Below are positions 58,972 to 64,000 of a DNA stretch of 64,000 bases, one piece after another (position 1 is the first letter of the stretch; each line of letters opens with the position of its first letter). The DNA is taken from contig NC_135550.1 of assembly GCF_964340395.1 (NCBI RefSeq), positions 23,965,176-24,029,175 on the forward strand, in the 5' to 3' direction. The position numbers and the translations under genes are program-made. Source of the DNA: Glandiceps talaboti (taxonomy: Eukaryota; Hemichordata; Enteropneusta; Spengelidae). Under the pieces are notes generated by a model, which saw only the letters and a program-made list of their open reading frames with translations, had not been told where the DNA came from and searched no databases.

Positions 58972-59739
58972 TGTCATTTAATATGTTTAATCATTTGTAA
59001 TATCCGAAACCATGTACAAGTACACCTTTATCTTGTTTCTAATTTCCGATCAAGTAGATAACTGCTGATGGTATACTTAGCAACGATCTCCATTTACACT
59101 CATCAAAAAGATACGAGGTGTCATTATAAGAAGCCAAAATTCTGGGTACCTCATATGTCTTTCACAAGAAACCATCCCACCCATTCCCCAATGCACTTAA
59201 CACTTATTACTATTCGGAAGTTGTATGGTTATTTGCAACAAAGTTATCACAAATGTATCATTTTTTTTAATTTTCACTTCTGGGTCAGGTAGTATATTTC
59301 TTTTCTTATGATTACTCAGAGAAATGCTGATTAATTGGAAATACAACAGAAATAATGTGGCGAACGGCCTTAATTTTTGTTCAGACCACCGGTCATTTCA
59401 TATAGCATGGACGCCTATAATTCCAAAGCTTAAGATATGTTTTCTTATTAATTCATGACTGTCCCAAGGTCATCAGGTTGGGTCGTAATGTGAAAGAACC
59501 TTCACTAATTACGGGGGGGGGGACTTTTTTACAAATCGATTCTCAGGGATGGGCCATATTCTAGAAAATGGTTATGGGGGTGGGTCACATTTTACTTTTG
59601 ACTAACTATGCCGTCTAAGTTAACATTATTTTGTGATTTTGGCATCCCATCGCTATCACCGGTTCTGCATCCCACTGCTGCGAAATCAGATAGGATCCAT
59701 GGGACATTATGTTACCTTAAAGGGCCTTATGTTTAGTAT

Positions 59740-59976
59740 CCTTGTAACCATGGTAATGAACAGCCCAAATTTACCTTAAATTATGACTCTATGCATACAC
59801 TGTATGCAAACTCAATGAAATATAGCCGGTATGTGCACACTTAGTTACTAAATTAATATTAATTTCACTGTTGACACTGTGCTTTGCATTGTTAATAGCT
59901 ATTGATATGATGTGCTCAAAACATGTTTCACTTTTACTGTAGCATCCATGTAACCATGGAAATGAACAGCTCAAAT

Positions 59977-60046
<70 letters not shown>

Positions 60047-60082
60047 TATGCAAACTCCATGCAATATAGCCGGCAGCCTTTT
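59740..60082. repeat. Tandem duplication with a CA array in one copy
   Basis: The segment TGTAACCATGG-AATGAACAGC...CACTGTATGCAAACTC...ATATAGCCGG occurs at about 59742-59830 and again at 59949-60073. In the second copy the middle part is replaced by (CA)n at 59978-60044. Confidence 0.65.
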
Positions 60083-60368
60083 GTTGCACAGTTGCGTTGC
60101 CATTTCTCATACGAGTGTCTGTGGTCGCGGTGAACGAAATAATTATGCAAAGGCCTTGTTGTTGGAACACTTGTATGTGTTCATTGGTAACAAACGATTT
60201 TGAAGCCTTCAGTATTTACAAGGAGGGAGTGGGGGCGGGGGCGGGATCACTCGGGGAGGACGATATTTTAGAAAATGGGACTAGGAGGAGGGTCACTTTT
60301 ACTTTAACTCATTGTATTGCCTAACATTCCATTATTTTGTTATTTTGTCATTCCATCGCCGCCACCGG

Positions 60369-60385
60369 TTAGGGTTAGGGTTAGG
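60369..60385 (+). repeat. Short interstitial TTAGGG run
   Basis: Two full TTAGGG units and a partial third, directly after CCACCGG. It matches the metazoan telomere repeat but is too short to indicate a telomere, and may be chance within G-rich sequence. Confidence 0.6.
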
Positions 60386-60390
60386 TACCC

Positions 60391-61640
60391 ATGATATCAG
60401 TCTTTATCAATCAAATTGCCGCTGACGATCAAGGTAATGAATTAGTTGTCGGTTGTGGTGTGAGGAGAGTGGTGGGTCTTACAGGTGTAAAACGGGAACA
60501 GTTGGGTACGATACTACAGATTATGTTGTGGAGATCATGACCTCGGTCCCAACAATGTCGGGAGTGTGCTCATGTCAATCTATTCGTTGGGAGTTGTGGC
60601 TTTCAGCTCATTTAATGCGATCCAAACACATATATTTATTAATGCAATGCCTTCAAATACATCCATATGGCAGTAATTGTGGGAAATACCTAATGCCTTT
60701 AAAGCGTTTAACATTGGTGGCAGTGGGGGGGGGGATTAAATCCTTACCAATGAGTCCGGGACTTGTATCCTTTTACATCTCTGACAGAATTTTAACCAAC
60801 ATTTTGAACTACTTTAATAGGGGGGGGGTCATGTTTTAGAGAAAGAAATTTGAGGGAAGGCCACTTTTTAGCACGATGGCATTGGGGGAGGGTCACATTT
60901 TATGCAACAGCCCGAGCCAAATTTTCTCCGGTCCTCCCACCATTGTAATTACTGAAAGCTCCCTAAAACCTTGATGATTGTTCTGGTATTCTAACATTCA
61001 TACATATACTAGTAATCACTAATAGCATTTACTACTATATCGTGTCATTTAACCTCTAGGTGACGTCACGACAATTGGATTTCAACCAGCTAGATATCAG
61101 TGAATGAATGTTGAACATGATATATCTGGTATATGAGATTCTATGACTTTTAATGAAGGGTGGCTGACAACTTGGTGGTATAATGTCATTCATGCAGGAT
61201 AAGCACTCCTCCATCTATCTGACAACTATAGTAACATCATACTGGTAGAATATGTATACATGCTTCCATGACAATACATGGTTGTCATGCACCACTTGTA
61301 CTCACAGAACAATGCCACCCTTGAAACTGTAGCTCTCCTTAATGTAGAGGACATCATAATGTTTGATGAACACGTCCTCAAACTAAAATGTGTTCGACAA
61401 TTGCAAATATATAAATCTACAATAAACAATGTGACGTGCGCTTTGATCAATTACCATAATCCAGGTATATGAGAAATGCATTACATGTTGTACAAATAAT
61501 GAAATAAAGGTATCATAATAGTACAGCCTTTCTTATTTCTAATAATAAATTATTACCAGATTTAAACTAAATGCCTTCCGTAAGGATTTATGCAAGAAAT
61601 TTAGCTCTATATCTGTGATCCGTCAAGTCCAAGAAAAAAG
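60391..61640. other. Intergenic, G-run rich, no gene recognised
   Basis: Contains several runs of 7-9 G (60726-60734, 60821-60828) and the 128-codon frame 60453-60839, whose Gly run comes from a G-run. No RNA gene or known repeat. Confidence 0.45.
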
Positions 61641-61887
61641 TTAGTTGTCAAAAATGTTGTTCAAATGCCGCCACGCCTCCTATTCTCAGCACAGGAAAGC
61701 TTGCCATCCTCTACTTCACTCGGCTTTCGTGATCCCCTACATACCCGGGATATGGCATGTGCGTGTTGAACTTCCTTCTGTCCCACCACGAGTTTACACA
61801 TTCTCAAGATTTTGTTGAGTCACCATTATTGATACATTGTCGCGAAATTTTCTTCGTAGGCTAGGCGAGGCTTGGTCTATATTCCAT

Positions 61888-61987
61888 ATTTCTGGTGAGT
61901 TTGAATCACTTAAATACCCTGCTTCGGGTGCCTTTTTTCTCGTGTTTGTGCAGCCAATACAGAGTGCAGATCCAAGGGAAACACAAC
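61888..61987 (-). repeat. Unnamed repeat or pseudogene fragment, copy 2
   Basis: Inverted partner of 25981-26076. It lies in a locally GC-richer block (about 61640-62048) that runs up to the 122-bp transposon copy. On the minus strand a short open stretch at 61663-61795 reads through this block but ends in stops, so the whole looks like a degraded inserted sequence. Confidence 0.5.
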
Positions 61988-62048
61988 ATAAGGTTGGCAC
62001 GAAACCCCTGAAAAGAGAGTCTTTCTCAGTAGTGTATGTAGAGCAGCC

Positions 62049-62170
62049 ACGAGTATAAAGTTGGCGTCAGATTCAGATTCGGATCTGAGGCCATCTGATG
62101 CTCAACATAACGTTCATAAGATAATGCTATCTGAATCTGAATCTGAATCTGACGCCAACTTTATACTTGT
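62049..62170. mobile_element. 122-bp deletion derivative of the same inverted-repeat transposon
   Basis: Both ends carry GTATAAAGTTGGCGTCAGAT in inverted orientation. The interior retains GGATCTGAGG, present at 57669-57678 in the long copy, and the CATCTGATG-CTCAACATAACGTTCAT end region. The hexamer field is missing, so this is an internal-deletion copy. No clear target duplication is seen. Confidence 0.75.
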
Positions 62171-62306
62171 TCGATCGATTAATTACTCAAATTGGTCATT
62201 AATATTCCTCGGATTATTACCGAAACCTAATCAGTTCTTGCCATTACCCTACGAAACATTTTCGTTTGAATTGATGCAGCAGTTTTTTCAGAAATGGTGA
62301 CACACA

Positions 62307-62339
<33 letters not shown>

Positions 62340-62395
62340 AGACACACAGACTTCATCAGTATATTATAACCTTCCTTACGGAAGGTAAAAATTTG
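62171..62395. repeat. Hairpin-ended dispersed repeat with CA/CG microsatellite
   Basis: Runs from the edge of the 122-bp transposon copy through CCGAAACCTAATCAG and a (CA)n(CG)n tract (62300-62349) to ATAACCTTCCTTACGGAAGG, a perfect hairpin tip near 62370-62388. The tip resembles the 33-bp repeats at 56307 and 56722, which also follow CA/CAGA arrays. Repeats of this design are common in invertebrate genomes; family name unknown. Confidence 0.55.
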
Positions 62396-63640
62396 AATTT
62401 GAACAATCGTCAAGGCAAGATAAACATCTAACATTTCCCACTAACAGACAAATAACAAAAATTACACACAGAGTTGATTTAAACATTCCACAGGAAGAGC
62501 AATATAGCACCCAGTTTCCATTTGAGTTCTATATGATCACCACACTGACGACAATAACAGACGACAATTGCTGATTGAGATATACATACACTTTTAATCT
62601 ATAAAGTGAGACAAATTAACAGAACTATTGTGAAAAATTCACTGAAATATATAAAATGCAGATTTAAGGAAAGATTCCTCATTTTGAGAATAACATATAT
62701 ATCCCCCATGATTATATCCTCAGTAGACCCTTCACCAGAATACGAATACCCCTGTTTACTCAAAGGATAATGAAGGGGGATTTAAGACTCTCCTGTCAAT
62801 ACCCTCCTTTAGTCAAAACATGATTCGGGTTCGGGTTCAGGGTTAAAGGATGACTGGAGAATCTCTGAATATGCAAATGATCAATCAGCTCCATCTAATG
62901 ATCCAACAAGCGCTTCTGAAATAGATATAAAGGAAAGTACAATTATCTTCAGTCTTTACAATACATTGAATGTATACACACTTTATGGTTCTTTGTAATA
63001 TTTGTCTCCCTCCCCATACAAACTGTACTGAATTAATATATTCGGAGTAAGAACTCACACTTTCTATTCAAACTGACAAACACATCAAAAAAACATGATT
63101 GCCATATCTGAAATTTAATCTACTCGTTAGTAGCTATTGCTACAGGAAATTAAGTAGGCCTGGTCTCTTAACCACCAAGGAAATTATTTACTCATAATAT
63201 GGAACTTTTTTCTCTATATCCGTATCCATGATTAATTTTATTTGAACAAAGATATCAGATTCGTCATTTATACTACTGTACCACTATTAAGTTGAGGGTA
63301 TGAAAAAGAATATATTTTCCTACATCAAACACAGGGGTTATTACTTGAAGTTATTATGGTCTGAGATCCTGAATTAGTTCCTCAAATACAACAGTTTCTG
63401 TACCATTGCAATGGGTACAACGTATAGCAAAATATGCCTTCTGTCGTTCTGTATGCCCATTGAAGTTAAGAGCTACACCCTGAGTTCCCAAACACCATTA
63501 TTGGAATTCTTACAATGAGCTCCGTGTGTCTCTGATACTTAATTTGTCTGACAAGCAATGTCCGATTTCAATCAAAGTCAACACAAAGGTGACATCACAT
63601 TATGCGACAAATGCAAGTCACTTTGTCAGGCGATCGACAA
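62396..63640. other. Spacer between the two cysteine-rich genes, no gene recognised
   Basis: Lies downstream of the second gene's stop and upstream of the first gene's promoter (with 58972-62395). AT-rich, without an exon resembling either gene, so no third family member is present within the window. Confidence 0.5.
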
Positions 63641-63643
63641 ATG

Positions 63644-63645
<2 letters not shown>

Positions 63646-63693
<48 letters not shown>
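63646..63693 (+). repeat. (TA)n microsatellite
   Basis: About 24 TA units just downstream (about 60 nt) of the terminal exon of the second cysteine-rich gene, within its likely 3' UTR. Confidence 0.95.
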
Positions 63694-63696
<3 letters not shown>

Positions 63697-63755
63697 GCAT
63701 TGCCAAATCTGAAATGTATAAGCTAATCACAATTAAAATAGAATTGTTACATATG

Positions 63756-63901
63756 TTACATACTAAGAAAATCTATCCTTTTAGCAATGAAGCCCAAATC
63801 ACAATAGCAGTCTTTGTATCCGGCATTGGGACATACGTCTTCAAACCAAACACAGCCGTCGGGATGCTCATCGCATTTGATTGAATATCCACCACCACAC
63901 C
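63756..63901 (-). CDS. Terminal exon of a second secreted cysteine-rich paralogue (partial gene)
   Basis: A phase-1 acceptor (TTTAAAG at 63902-63908) opens an exon of 48 codons including the stop. Its translation has the spacing C-x7-C-x6-C-x6-C-x7-C-x-C and shares YSIKC, EHPDGCVW, ED.C, CYC and a final SM with the last exon of the gene at 56031-58834; 27 of 44 residues match by hand alignment. Same strand, same phase and same stop position make a tandem duplicate certain. The signal-peptide and first cysteine exons must lie beyond position 64000. I see no inactivating change in the part present. Confidence 0.85.
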
Positions 63902-64000
63902 CTTTAAAAAAAGAAGAGAAAGGGTTCATACTTTGAGATGTTATATTTCCATCAGTAAATGAGTACAAACACTGCTTGAATCTTCGACTAGTTTCGCACC

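Larger units (their letters stand above)
59500..60390. repeat. Direct repeat of a G-rich segment
   Basis: Around 59510-59670 and 60225-60367 the same order appears: G-run, ATTTTAGAAAATGG, GGGTCACTTTTAC, ATTATTTTGT and CCATCGC--CACCGGTT. A third G-rich GGAGGGTCACATTTT occurs near 60890. These are diverged direct copies flanking the CA-array duplication. Confidence 0.55.

Noticed and set aside
60369-60385. Telomere or chromosome-end signal
   Set aside because: Fewer than three TTAGGG units, followed by unrelated unique sequence and a gene.
60453-60839. 128-codon plus-strand frame, the second longest of the window
   Set aside because: Includes Gly codons from G-runs, no recognisable domain, and lies in a region of diverged G-rich repeats.

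Overview
The window reads as nuclear DNA of an animal, most likely a marine invertebrate. It is AT-rich, gene-poor and full of microsatellites, SINE-like and transposon remnants. Its two recognisable genes have short exons with GT-AG introns. I cannot name the species. The repeat style (tRNA-derived SINE with a CTTGGGCAAG core, hairpin-ended repeats beside CAGA/CA arrays, non-LTR tails ending in TAA-type triplets) fits hemichordates, cephalochordates, echinoderms or lophotrochozoans, and this is inference only.

Layout. 1-41.6 kb is intergenic: I recognise no gene there, only simple repeats, one SINE, two copies of an unnamed ~225-bp dispersed repeat (42-268 and 22897-23118), several diverged tandem repeats and a dense tetranucleotide cluster at 27.9-28.1 kb. 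41763-47534 (+) is a complete seven-exon ZFYVE21 orthologue (232 aa; FYVE zinc finger plus C-terminal PH-like region) with a YY1-like site over its start codon. The CpG-poor stretch that begins in this gene continues to about 52.1 kb, which hints at a long 3' UTR or an extended transcription unit. 52.2-52.75 kb holds a repeat with a two-tier palindromic head, and 54.5-55.4 kb a ~295-bp tandem repeat.

56031-58834 (-) is a complete five-exon gene for a secreted, 14-cysteine protein of 190 aa that I could not assign to any family. It has a signal-peptide exon, a TATA box and AP-1/CCAAT/nuclear-receptor half-sites upstream. At the right edge (63756-63901, -) lies the terminal exon of a second gene, clearly a tandem paralogue (27 of 44 residues identical), whose other exons are beyond the window. 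The window therefore cuts into a tandem family of small secreted cysteine-rich proteins, the best candidate here for something undescribed.

Intron 2 of the first family member carries a 578-bp inverted-repeat transposon with an exact 9-bp target duplication and an unusual interior packed with GAACAC/GTGTTC hexamers. A 122-bp deletion derivative of the same family sits at 62.05 kb. The two protein genes show no functional link: ZFYVE21 is an endosomal/focal-adhesion adaptor, while the cysteine-rich family is extracellular.
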